Assembly (NCBI RefSeq): GCF_000758605.1
Contig: NZ_CP009282.1
Location: 2,418,001-2,482,000, forward strand
DNA length: 64,000 nucleotides
DNA from: Paenibacillus sp. FSL R5-0912
GTDB lineage: Bacteria; Bacillota; Bacilli; Paenibacillales; Paenibacillaceae
Reading direction: 5' to 3'
This document shows, piece by piece, positions 1-7,704 of this stretch. The position numbers and the translations under genes were made by a program. The notes beneath the pieces are model-generated. The model was not told the DNA's origin. It ran no database searches and saw only the letters and a list, made by a program, of their open reading frames with translations. How positions within the stretch are numbered: the first letter of the stretch is position 1; each line of letters opens with the position of its first letter.

Positions 1-221
1 ACGAGATCCGGTTTGAAGTGTCGGGAGCGGGAGGTCTGCTCGGCGTCGGCAACGGCAATCCAAGCAGCCATGAGCCGGACAAGTCTCCGCTGCGGCGTGC
101 TTTTAACGGCTGGTGCCTGGCCTTGATTCAGGCGTCACCGGAAGCGGGCTCCATCCAGGTTCGGGCGGTGTCCACGGGACTGGCCTCTGCGGAAGTGGTG
201 CTGCAGGTGACTGCGGAATAA
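1..221 (+). CDS. C-terminal end of a GH2-type glycoside hydrolase (partial)
   Basis: The frame is open from base 3 to the TAA at 219-221, so the gene starts outside the window. The visible 72 residues contain GVGNGNPSSHEPDKS followed by RRAFNGWCLALIQ and a short beta-rich tail. This combination is typical of the C-terminal Ig-like domain of GH2 beta-galactosidase-like enzymes (established family knowledge). The catalytic domain is not visible, so substrate cannot be read here. Its position just upstream of a kinase/regulator pair, sugar importer and GH35 enzyme suggests it belongs to a galactoside-degradation locus. Confidence 0.7.
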   Translation, partial: EIRFEVSGAGGLLGVGNGNPSSHEPDKSPLRRAFNGWCLALIQASPEAGSIQVRAVSTGLASAEVVLQVTAE

Positions 222-345
222 TCATAAGGCGAGAAGTGAACTTGTGGAGCGGCTATTTATTTCCGGCGGGTGGAACGATAATATATAAGATGAACCAATG
301 AAGATAACAAAGCGAGAAGGAACGAAGGGGGATTCTGGAACTGTA

Positions 346-450
346 GGAGCGGTAGCGACCGCCTTTGTCACCGGATTTCCACCGCGAACAGCGGTATAAT
401 TTGAGGAATCTGGAGACAACAGCGGCCGGAAGTCCAAATATTCACCGCAG
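346..450 (+). repeat. Dispersed intergenic repeat, family A, copy 1
   Basis: This block starts with GGAGCGGTAGCGACCGCC and ends with AACAGCGGCCGGAAGTCC plus a short tail. Its centre folds into a long imperfect hairpin (TTGTCACCGGATT against AATCTGGAGACAA) with an inner CCGC/GCGG pair. Related copies lie at 11269-11340 and, inverted, at 18531-18669. It fills most of the 307-base gap between the upstream gene and the kinase gene; I see no gene in that gap. Confidence 0.6.
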
Positions 451-528
451 TGACGACTGAGCCTTACGTAATTTCTTAGGTGCATTTTATATATAAATAA
501 CGAATTCCATGCAGAGGATGTCCCGCGA

Positions 529-2250
529 ATGATGCCTAAACTGAAGAAATACATGCCCTTCACTTATAAAATGATGATTCCCTACCTGCTGCTGGTCCTG
601 CTGACCGATGTGTTCATCGGCTACATTTCGTATTCCATGCTGACTGATTCCAGAACAGAAATGGCCGAGTCCAACATCAAGACGGGAATGGAGCAGGCAA
701 GGAACAATATCCGCTATCAGATGGATGAAATTCAGCGGATGTCGGACAACCTGTTCGGCAGCCAGCCGTTTCAGCGGGCGCTTGAGCAGAAAGGGACACC
801 GTTTGAGATCTATCTGACTATGATCGATGAGATTGTTCCCCAGATCACCGCACCGCTGCAGCTGTTCGGGAACAAGATCCGCTTCATGCTCTATACCCCG
901 AACAGTGATCTTAATATTGTATCGGGCGATAATCTGGGTGAGCCGATCTATGACAGCGATTATTATATTCTGCCCTTTGAGGACATCACGGGCAGTGAAT
1001 GGTACCTGTCGCTTAAGGATTCGAAGCGCGATAATTTGTGGCTGCAGATTGATACCGACCAGAAGCTGGGTAATCTCTCCCATGTCCGCAGGCTGGTCAA
1101 CTTCAGTGATTACAAAACGGTGATCGGCTATATACGCATTACGGTCTCCCTGGAGGATCTGTTCGGCGGCTTCGATACCTTCCCTGTGGAAGAAGGGATT
1201 ACCCTGCGGCTGGTTGAAGAGACTACGAATTCGATTCTGTTCCAGCGCGGAACCGCCAATTATGACGATGGCCGGCAGAACTTCCTCAGTCTGCATGAGC
1301 AGATCCCGGGCAGTAATTTCGTTATTGAGGCGCTCGTCCCGCAAAAGTATCTGACCCAGGATGCCGGCCGTCTGCGCAAAGTCATTATTGCAGTCTGCTC
1401 GCTCAGCTTCCTGGTTATGACCCTGATTGGGTACGTGGTGGCGCGTATTTCCGGGCGTAAGATGAGCCGGATTGTAGGCTTGGTCCGTTCCTTCCAGGAG
1501 GGGAACTTCCAGAAGCGGATCCGCTTCTCCGGCAATGATGAGTTTGTGCAGATCGCGGACTCCTTCAATGATATGGCCACCAATATTCAGGGGCTGATCA
1601 ACAGCGTATATGTGCAGGGGATTCAGAAGAAGCAGGCGGAGCTGGAGGCGTTGCAGGCGCAGATTAATCCGCATTTTCTCTACAATACACTCTCGACGAT
1701 AAGCAGCCTGGCCAATCTGGGCGAAATCGGCAAGGTCACGGAGATGGTCCAGGGCCTGTCGCGTTTCTACCGGCTGACGCTGAACCAGGGCAATGTGTAC
1801 ATTGCCCTGGAGAAGGAGCTGGAACAGGTGGCGACTTATCTGGAAATCCAGCGGGTCAAATATGCGGATGCCTTCACTCTGTATGTTGATGTGGACGAGG
1901 AGATTATGCAGATGCAGGTCATTAAGCTGCTGCTGCAGCCTTTTGTGGAGAATATATTCAAGCATGCCTGGTTTGGCGAGTCCATTGCCATCCGTCTGAC
2001 AGGCCGGAGGGTCGGCAGCAGTATTGAGCTGAAGATTATCGACAATGGAATCGGCATGCGTCCGGATGTCGTTAAGAAAATGATGCAGGGCAAGGGACAG
2101 TCCGGCGGTTACGGGGTGAAGAACGTCAATGAGCGGATCAAGCTTAGATACGGTGACGCATACGGTGTGACGATTGCCAGCTTCTACGGAGGAGGGACAA
2201 CCGTCCAGCTGCTTCTACCTGCCGGGGTTCAGGATCATGAGGACCTGTGA
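529..2250 (+). CDS. YesM-type sensor histidine kinase
   Basis: This 573-residue membrane kinase would sense an extracellular sugar-related signal and phosphorylate the regulator encoded next to it. An N-terminal membrane segment lies near residues 16-36 and a second near 284-305, enclosing an extracellular sensor domain. A HAMP region follows, then the His_kinase motif QINPHFLYNTL with the phospho-accepting His near residue 382. The ATPase part shows LLLQPFVENIFKHAW (N box), DNGIGM (G1) and GYGVKNVNERI (G2). Length and order match the LytS/YesM family. The start codon is the first of two adjacent ATGs; upstream AGAGG is a weak ribosome site. The response regulator follows after 62 bases. Confidence 0.93.
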   Translation: MMPKLKKYMPFTYKMMIPYLLLVLLTDVFIGYISYSMLTDSRTEMAESNIKTGMEQARNNIRYQMDEIQRMSDNLFGSQPFQRALEQKGTPFEIYLTMIDEIVPQITAPLQLFGNKIRFMLYTPNSDLNIVSGDNLGEPIYDSDYYILPFEDITGSEWYLSLKDSKRDNLWLQIDTDQKLGNLSHVRRLVNFSDYKTVIGYIRITVSLEDLFGGFDTFPVEEGITLRLVEETTNSILFQRGTANYDDGRQNFLSLHEQIPGSNFVIEALVPQKYLTQDAGRLRKVIIAVCSLSFLVMTLIGYVVARISGRKMSRIVGLVRSFQEGNFQKRIRFSGNDEFVQIADSFNDMATNIQGLINSVYVQGIQKKQAELEALQAQINPHFLYNTLSTISSLANLGEIGKVTEMVQGLSRFYRLTLNQGNVYIALEKELEQVATYLEIQRVKYADAFTLYVDVDEEIMQMQVIKLLLQPFVENIFKHAWFGESIAIRLTGRRVGSSIELKIIDNGIGMRPDVVKKMMQGKGQSGGYGVKNVNERIKLRYGDAYGVTIASFYGGGTTVQLLLPAGVQDHEDL

Positions 2251-2312
2251 GGAATTTCGCTGACTGGTTAAGGGCAGAGCATCTTGTATAAACACAGGAG
2301 GAAATGATTGCG

Positions 2313-3872
2313 ATGAGTATCAATGTATTGCTGGTTGACGATGAAGCTATCGATCTGGAGTGGCTGCGGCGAAGGGTGCTGGCAAGCCCGCTCGATATTG
2401 CAGTAATAGGAACGGCGAACAGCGGCTTTAACGCACTTAAGATCATGGAGCAGGAACGGGTCGATATTATCCTGTCAGACATACGGATGCCCATTATGAC
2501 CGGAACGGAGTTTGCGCGCAGGGCTAAGGTCATCCATCCCAAGGTCAAAATCGTCTTCATCAGCGGCCATGAGGATTTCAGCTATGCGAAGGAAGCTATT
2601 GAGATCAATGCTTCCGGCTACTTGCTGAAGCCTGTTGAAGATAAGGATTTGTACGACATGCTGGACGCATTGTGCGGAGCTATGGAGAAGGAAAGGGAGC
2701 AGAACCGTTCCTTCAGCGAAGCGTTGTCCCTTGTGAACAAAGAGCTCATCCTGCGCTGGTTCGAAGAACCCTCGCCTGAACCCGCTGAGCCGCATCTGCG
2801 CAGTGCCCTTACCCCGCTTCTGGTGAAAGGGGCGGCGGCTGCACTTGTCGAGATCGATGATCTGGAATGGAAAATGCGTGATCTGTCCGAGGAGGATGCG
2901 CGCGTGAAGACGCGGCAAATGGCCGGGGTGATCAAATCCTTTGTGGAGGACGGGAAGCTTGGTACGCTGATTCCGGTTCATCATCACCGGTTTGTCATTC
3001 TTTGCAGCCTTCCGCAGGACAGCTTCATGAACATGCTGGACGAACTAATCCGCAAGATGGCAGAGTCCTCACCCTGTACGTTAACCGTTGGTGTCGGACG
3101 TTATGCCCAAGACGAAGCGGGACTCCACGAATCCTACCAGCAGGCACAAGCCGCGCTCAGCGCGAAGTGGCTGCTCGGGAAGAACCGGCTGATCCGGGAT
3201 AATATGGAGTCTTCGCCGCGCGGGACACCGGGGGCCCGGATGGAACAGACTGTGGTGAAGCTGCTGGAGGCAATCATTCAATATGATCTGGTGGCCATCG
3301 ACGACCAGCTGCTGGAGCTGTTCACGAGTGCAAGCAAGAAGGATGTCTATGAGCTGATTATCCGCATCACCTCCAAGCTGCATGCGGATCTGCAGCAGCA
3401 GAATGAGAATCTGTATGAGCTGCTGCAGTGGGAGTCGCATCAGCCGGATATTCTCTTCCAGTTCGAGACGATTCACGATATCCTGTCCTGGATGCGGCGC
3501 AGATTCTTCGAGCTGTCGGAGCTGCTGTATGTGAAGCGGCAGCGGCAGAAGCGTAAGCTGATCGATGATATTATGAATTATGTGGAGGAGAATCTGGAGA
3601 AGAAGATTACCCTGAAGGAGGTAGCCGCCCATTTTGACTTCACACCGAACTATTTAGGTTATCTGTTCAAGGAAGAGTACGGGCTTCCTTTCAGTGAATT
3701 CGTGAATGAGCGTAAGACGGGCCGGGTCTTCGAGCTGCTGGGCGATCCCACACTCAAAATCTATGAGATTGCCGAGCGCATGGGCTATAAGAACATTATC
3801 TATTTCAATCGGCAGTTTAAGCAGATCACAGGCATGACGCCGGGAGAGTACCGCAAGAAACAGAAAATATAG
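2313..3872 (+). CDS. YesN-type response regulator, AraC family
   Basis: This transcription factor should receive phosphate from the preceding kinase and activate the importer and glycosidase genes downstream. The receiver domain covers residues 1-120, with acidic residues near the start (VDDEA) and the phospho-accepting Asp near residue 56 in LSDIRMP. A long linker follows. The last ~105 residues hold two helix-turn-helix units ending in the AraC signature ERMGYKNIIYFNRQFKQITG. I chose ATG 2313 over ATG 2304 because AGGAGG at 2296-2301 is only two bases from 2304 but 11 from 2313. A strong hairpin terminator follows the stop. Confidence 0.93.
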   Translation: MSINVLLVDDEAIDLEWLRRRVLASPLDIAVIGTANSGFNALKIMEQERVDIILSDIRMPIMTGTEFARRAKVIHPKVKIVFISGHEDFSYAKEAIEINASGYLLKPVEDKDLYDMLDALCGAMEKEREQNRSFSEALSLVNKELILRWFEEPSPEPAEPHLRSALTPLLVKGAAAALVEIDDLEWKMRDLSEEDARVKTRQMAGVIKSFVEDGKLGTLIPVHHHRFVILCSLPQDSFMNMLDELIRKMAESSPCTLTVGVGRYAQDEAGLHESYQQAQAALSAKWLLGKNRLIRDNMESSPRGTPGARMEQTVVKLLEAIIQYDLVAIDDQLLELFTSASKKDVYELIIRITSKLHADLQQQNENLYELLQWESHQPDILFQFETIHDILSWMRRRFFELSELLYVKRQRQKRKLIDDIMNYVEENLEKKITLKEVAAHFDFTPNYLGYLFKEEYGLPFSEFVNERKTGRVFELLGDPTLKIYEIAERMGYKNIIYFNRQFKQITGMTPGEYRKKQKI

Positions 3873-3878
3873 CCTGCC

Positions 3879-3929
3879 AAACGTTTCCAGTCCGGTTTTT
3901 ATAACCGGGGGGAACGTTTTTTTGTTTTT
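3879..3929 (+). terminator. Rho-independent terminator after the regulator gene
   Basis: AAACGTTTCC and CCGG pair with CCGG and GGGGGAACGTTT across a short AT loop, and a run of seven T follows. It separates the kinase/regulator transcript from the importer operon. Confidence 0.75.
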
Positions 3930-3998
3930 GGGGAATGGTATATATTAACCGATCGTTGAAAAAGTATTACTTTTAGTTGCTGGGCTTAATCCACACGG

Positions 3999-4012
3999 GG
4001 AAAGCGCTTCTT
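3999..4012 (+). promoter_or_regulatory. Possible CcpA cre-like site
   Basis: GGAAAGCGCTTCTT has the central AAAGCGCTT of catabolite-responsive elements but misses several outer consensus bases. A TATAAT hexamer follows at 4012-4017, so the site would overlap the promoter of the importer operon. Carbon-catabolite control would suit these genes, but the match is weak. Confidence 0.3.
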
Positions 4013-4059
4013 TATAATAAAGCTATAGAGAAAAGGGATTGTTGGAAAGGGGATTCAAG

Positions 4060-4986
4060 ATGAAACAGAAACAACATGGATTCTGGGATGATGTGAAGAA
4101 GTACAGATCCTTGCTCCTCATGCTTGTACCGGCGGTATTGTTCTTCCTGCTTTTTGCTTATATACCCATGTCAGGCATTATACTGGCCTTTAAGCAATAC
4201 GACTACACGGGCGGGGTCTTCGGCAGCCCATGGAACGGATGGGACAACTTTAAATTCTTCTTCAATTCTGGTGACGCCTGGCGCGTAACACGAAACACGG
4301 CGCTGTACAATATTGCTTTTATCGTTGTGAATAATGTGGTTCAGATCTTTGCGGCGATCCTGCTGTTCGAGGTTGCCGGCAAATGGTTCCGGAAAATTAC
4401 CCAAACGGTATTGTTCCTGCCTTACTTCATTTCCTGGGTTGTGGTTGGTGCCATTGCCTACAACCTGTTCAACTTCGACGTTGGTACCATCAACGTATTG
4501 CTTAAGGGACTCGGCATGCAGCCGGTGGACATCTATAATACCGCTGCCTACTGGCCGGTAATCCTGGTGGTCGTATCCGCGTGGAAGACGCTGGGCTATG
4601 GTACAATCATGTATCTGGCCGCGATCACCAGCATTGATACTGAGATGTACGAAGCGGCTGAGATTGACGGGGCGAATATTTTCCAGCGGATTATGAAGAT
4701 TACGGTTCCGAACCTGATGCCTACTGTCATCATTCTGGTGCTGCTGGCTATCGGTAACGTCTTCCGCGGGGATTTCGGGATGTTCTACAATATGGTCGGC
4801 AACAACGGCCTGCTGTTCTCATCAACCGACGTCATCGACACCTTCGTGTTCCGCTCACTGACTACTTCCAATGAGATCGGAATGTCTGCTGCGGCCGGCT
4901 TCTATCAGTCCCTGCTTGGTTTCGTAACCATCATGCTGGCTAACTATGCCGTTCGTAAATACGATAAGGATCGTGCTCTATTCTAG
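4060..4986 (+). CDS. Sugar ABC transporter permease, LplB type
   Basis: This 308-residue inner-membrane subunit pairs with the next permease to form the channel of a CUT1-family carbohydrate importer. Six hydrophobic segments are visible from residue 20 on. The EAA loop for ATPase contact is present as YEAAEIDGANIFQRIMKITVPNL. An upstream TTG at 4039 is also in frame, but GGAAAGGGG at 4044-4052 sits seven bases before ATG 4060, so I chose that. The next gene begins 19 bases downstream. No ATP-binding subunit is encoded here. Confidence 0.93.
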   Translation: MKQKQHGFWDDVKKYRSLLLMLVPAVLFFLLFAYIPMSGIILAFKQYDYTGGVFGSPWNGWDNFKFFFNSGDAWRVTRNTALYNIAFIVVNNVVQIFAAILLFEVAGKWFRKITQTVLFLPYFISWVVVGAIAYNLFNFDVGTINVLLKGLGMQPVDIYNTAAYWPVILVVVSAWKTLGYGTIMYLAAITSIDTEMYEAAEIDGANIFQRIMKITVPNLMPTVIILVLLAIGNVFRGDFGMFYNMVGNNGLLFSSTDVIDTFVFRSLTTSNEIGMSAAAGFYQSLLGFVTIMLANYAVRKYDKDRALF

Positions 4987-5005
4987 GAAAAGGAGGTCAA
5001 CTGAA

Positions 5006-5935
5006 ATGAGTTCAACTACTGCAAACATGAAAACTCCGGAGGTTATCCGGAAGCGCGGCAATAAAGACAAGATGATACTGTCCATTATCGGCTACGTGAC
5101 GCTTACTGTGCTCGCTATATTCTGTATCTTCCCTTTCATTCTGGTCGTGTCCTCCTCTTTGAGTGAGGAGAGCACGATTATCGAAAAAGGGTTCCAGATC
5201 TTCCCGTCCTCGTTCTCGACAGAGGCCTACAGCCTGCTGTTCAAGTATCCGGAGGAAATGCTTAGAGCTTACGGCATAACCATATCTGTAACCGCCATAG
5301 GTACATTATTCGGATTGTTCCTGACTTCGATGACGGCCTACGTGCTGTCCCGGAGAGATTTCAAATGGCGCGGCCGTTTCTCCTTCTTCTTCTTCTTCAC
5401 GACACTGTTCAGCGGCGGTCTGGTCCCCTGGTACCTGATGATTGTCAACTATCTGCATCTTAAAGATACATTGCTGGTGCTGATCCTGCCTTTGCTGATG
5501 AACGTGTTCTATATTATCGTCATGAAATCGTTCATGAGCAGCATCCCGGATGCCATTACAGAATCCGCCAAGATTGACGGCGCAGGAGATTTCCGGATTT
5601 TCATGCAGCTGATTGTGCCTTTGTCCAAGCCTGCCCTGGCTACCATTGGCCTGTTCATTGCTCTGGCCTACTGGAATGACTGGTACAACGCACTCTTGTT
5701 CATCTCCAAATCAGAGCTGATGCCGCTGCAGTATTATCTCTACAAAATGCTCGGAAATATGGATGGCATGCGCAAGGCGATGATGGCCTCCGGCGCAGTT
5801 GTGAATACGGATCTGCCTACGGAGAGTCTGAAGATGGCCATGACCATTGTGGCGACAGGACCGATCCTGCTTGCTTATCCGTTCATCCAGAAATATTTTG
5901 TAACCGGACTTACAATTGGAGCAGTCAAAGGATGA
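5006..5935 (+). CDS. Sugar ABC transporter permease, LplC/YtcP type
   Basis: This is the second channel subunit of the CUT1 importer, 309 residues with six membrane segments. The EAA loop reads ITESAKIDGAGDFRIFMQLIVPLSKP, and the C-terminus ends FVTGLTIGAVKG, the usual tail of this family. AAAGGAGG at 4989-4996 directs ATG 5006; the longer open frame from 4946 overlaps the upstream gene and is unlikely to be used. It lies between the first permease and the binding lipoprotein, as in B. subtilis lpl-like operons. Confidence 0.93.
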   Translation: MSSTTANMKTPEVIRKRGNKDKMILSIIGYVTLTVLAIFCIFPFILVVSSSLSEESTIIEKGFQIFPSSFSTEAYSLLFKYPEEMLRAYGITISVTAIGTLFGLFLTSMTAYVLSRRDFKWRGRFSFFFFFTTLFSGGLVPWYLMIVNYLHLKDTLLVLILPLLMNVFYIIVMKSFMSSIPDAITESAKIDGAGDFRIFMQLIVPLSKPALATIGLFIALAYWNDWYNALLFISKSELMPLQYYLYKMLGNMDGMRKAMMASGAVVNTDLPTESLKMAMTIVATGPILLAYPFIQKYFVTGLTIGAVKG

Positions 5936-5999
5936 ACACAGGGCAACCTGGTTATCAATATAAACCCAATACTATTTTGATTTAGGGGGAACATCGGTC

Positions 6000-7583
6000 A
6001 TGATGAAAAATAAGACAAAAAAGCTTACAGTTACGCTGGCAACAATGATGGCGCTGGGTACCATTCTCAGTGCATGCGGCGGCAATAACAACGCCAATAC
6101 AGGTGCAGAGGCTACGAAAGCTCCGGCAACGGCTACAGAAGGGGCAGCTACGAATACCGGCGCTCCGGACACATCCAAAGAAGTGAAGCTGAAGATGCTG
6201 CTGATCGGCGGCCAGCCGGGGGACTACGACAAGGTGTTCGGAGAGCTGAACACGAAATTGAAAGAAAAAATCAATGCTACCGTGGAGACTGAATTCCTCG
6301 ACTGGTCGGATTGGACACAGAAGTACCCGCTGAAATTTGCGGCTAATGAAGATTTTGACCTTGTGTATACTGCCAACTGGGCACTCTATAACGATCAGGC
6401 GCTCAAAGGCGGTTTCCTGGAGCTGACGGATGATCTGCTGTCGACTTACATGCCGCAGACTTGGGAAGCGATGCCTAAAGTCAACTGGGAGCAAGCCAAA
6501 GTGGACGGCAAGCTCTACATGGTTCCTAACAACAACGTTGAGGTTACCGACAAAGTAGTTCTGTACCGTGAGGATCTGCGCAAGAAATACAATCTTCCTG
6601 AAATCAACAGCCTTGAATCCTATGCCAATTACCTGAAAACAGTTGCAAAAGAAGAAACTGGAATTGCCGCATACGGTGCCAAACCTGCCGACGGCTGGAA
6701 ATGGCATGAGCTTGACCAGGCTACGCTGGAGCAGAACAATGACTGGAACCTGGTAGACGCTAACCTGCTGCCGCTGGCTTATAAGCTGGATGATGCAACC
6801 GGCAAAGTTTTCAACATCTACGACACACCTGAATTCAGAGAACTGCTTACCTACTACAAGGATCTTGCAGACAATGGCGTATGGTCCAAAAACGTAGTCA
6901 GCAACAAAAATGACGTATGGCAGGATATCAAAGCTGAAAAAGTTTCCTCCTACGCTCAGAACCTGGGTACTGTAGCAGCGAATGTATCTGAAATGCGCCG
7001 TGACAAACCGGATGTGGAGCTGGCGATTGCTGACCTTACTCCTGGCAAGAAGAAAATTGCAGCCATTTCGACCCAGAATGGGATGGCGATCCATGCTACT
7101 TCCAAGAACGTAGAACGCTCTCTGATGCTGATCGATCTTCTGCAGAATGACAAGGAAATTCATGATTTGACGATGTACGGTATTGCCGGAACTAACTATA
7201 TTCCTGATGGCGACAAGAAATACACTGCAGGACCAGCAGCTGCCAACTACACGGGCTTCTCGAACTGGGGCTGGAACTCCCCGCTGAACCGTCAAGATTC
7301 GGCGTATCCGGTAGAAGCGGACAACATGTTCAACAGCTGGCAGTCCAGCATCTATCACTTCCCGCTTGAAACCTTTGTCTTCGACTCCACACCAGTGAAG
7401 AACGAAGTAGCCAACATCGGCAACGTGATGCTGCGTTATGCCATTCCGCTGGAATATGGCTTGATTGATGATCTGGATAAAGGTCAGGCAGATCTGATCA
7501 AACAGCTGAAATCTGCTGGTATTGACAAGGTGCAGACAGAGCTGCAGAGCCAGATTGACGCTTTCCTGGCAGCACAGAAATAA
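6000..7583 (+). CDS. Extracellular sugar-binding lipoprotein
   Basis: This 527-residue lipoprotein should capture an oligosaccharide outside the cell and deliver it to the two permeases upstream. The signal peptide has lysines at residues 3-8, a hydrophobic core and the lipobox LSAC with the lipid-accepting Cys near residue 22, followed by an N/G/A/T-rich linker. The rest resembles large family-1 (LplA-like) binding proteins in length and in motifs such as NGMAIHATSKNVERSLMLID. Two adjacent ATGs could start it. A terminator follows, then the GH35 gene. Confidence 0.92.
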   Translation: MMKNKTKKLTVTLATMMALGTILSACGGNNNANTGAEATKAPATATEGAATNTGAPDTSKEVKLKMLLIGGQPGDYDKVFGELNTKLKEKINATVETEFLDWSDWTQKYPLKFAANEDFDLVYTANWALYNDQALKGGFLELTDDLLSTYMPQTWEAMPKVNWEQAKVDGKLYMVPNNNVEVTDKVVLYREDLRKKYNLPEINSLESYANYLKTVAKEETGIAAYGAKPADGWKWHELDQATLEQNNDWNLVDANLLPLAYKLDDATGKVFNIYDTPEFRELLTYYKDLADNGVWSKNVVSNKNDVWQDIKAEKVSSYAQNLGTVAANVSEMRRDKPDVELAIADLTPGKKKIAAISTQNGMAIHATSKNVERSLMLIDLLQNDKEIHDLTMYGIAGTNYIPDGDKKYTAGPAAANYTGFSNWGWNSPLNRQDSAYPVEADNMFNSWQSSIYHFPLETFVFDSTPVKNEVANIGNVMLRYAIPLEYGLIDDLDKGQADLIKQLKSAGIDKVQTELQSQIDAFLAAQK

Positions 7584-7617
7584 TAACAAAATAAAGGTGA
7601 AGCTAATGTAACGGCTT

Positions 7618-7658
7618 CCGGGCCACTCCAGAGCATAGCTTTGGGGTGGTTTTTTTTA
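7618..7658 (+). terminator. Terminator between binding protein and GH35 gene
   Basis: CCACTCC pairs with GGGGTGG (one G-T pair) across a 13-base loop, followed by eight T. It may lower rather than abolish read-through into the GH35 gene 50 bases further on. Confidence 0.65.
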
Positions 7659-7704
7659 TAGACATTAACGAAGAAAACAAGCAAATTGCAGAGGAGCCGA
7701 TCAC

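Noticed and set aside
487..1965. 492-residue minus-strand frame
   Set aside because: Antisense shadow of the first kinase gene, with no motif and a composition typical of shadows.
5982..7589. 535-residue minus-strand frame
   Set aside because: Lies fully antisense to the binding-lipoprotein gene, whose signal peptide and family motifs are clear.
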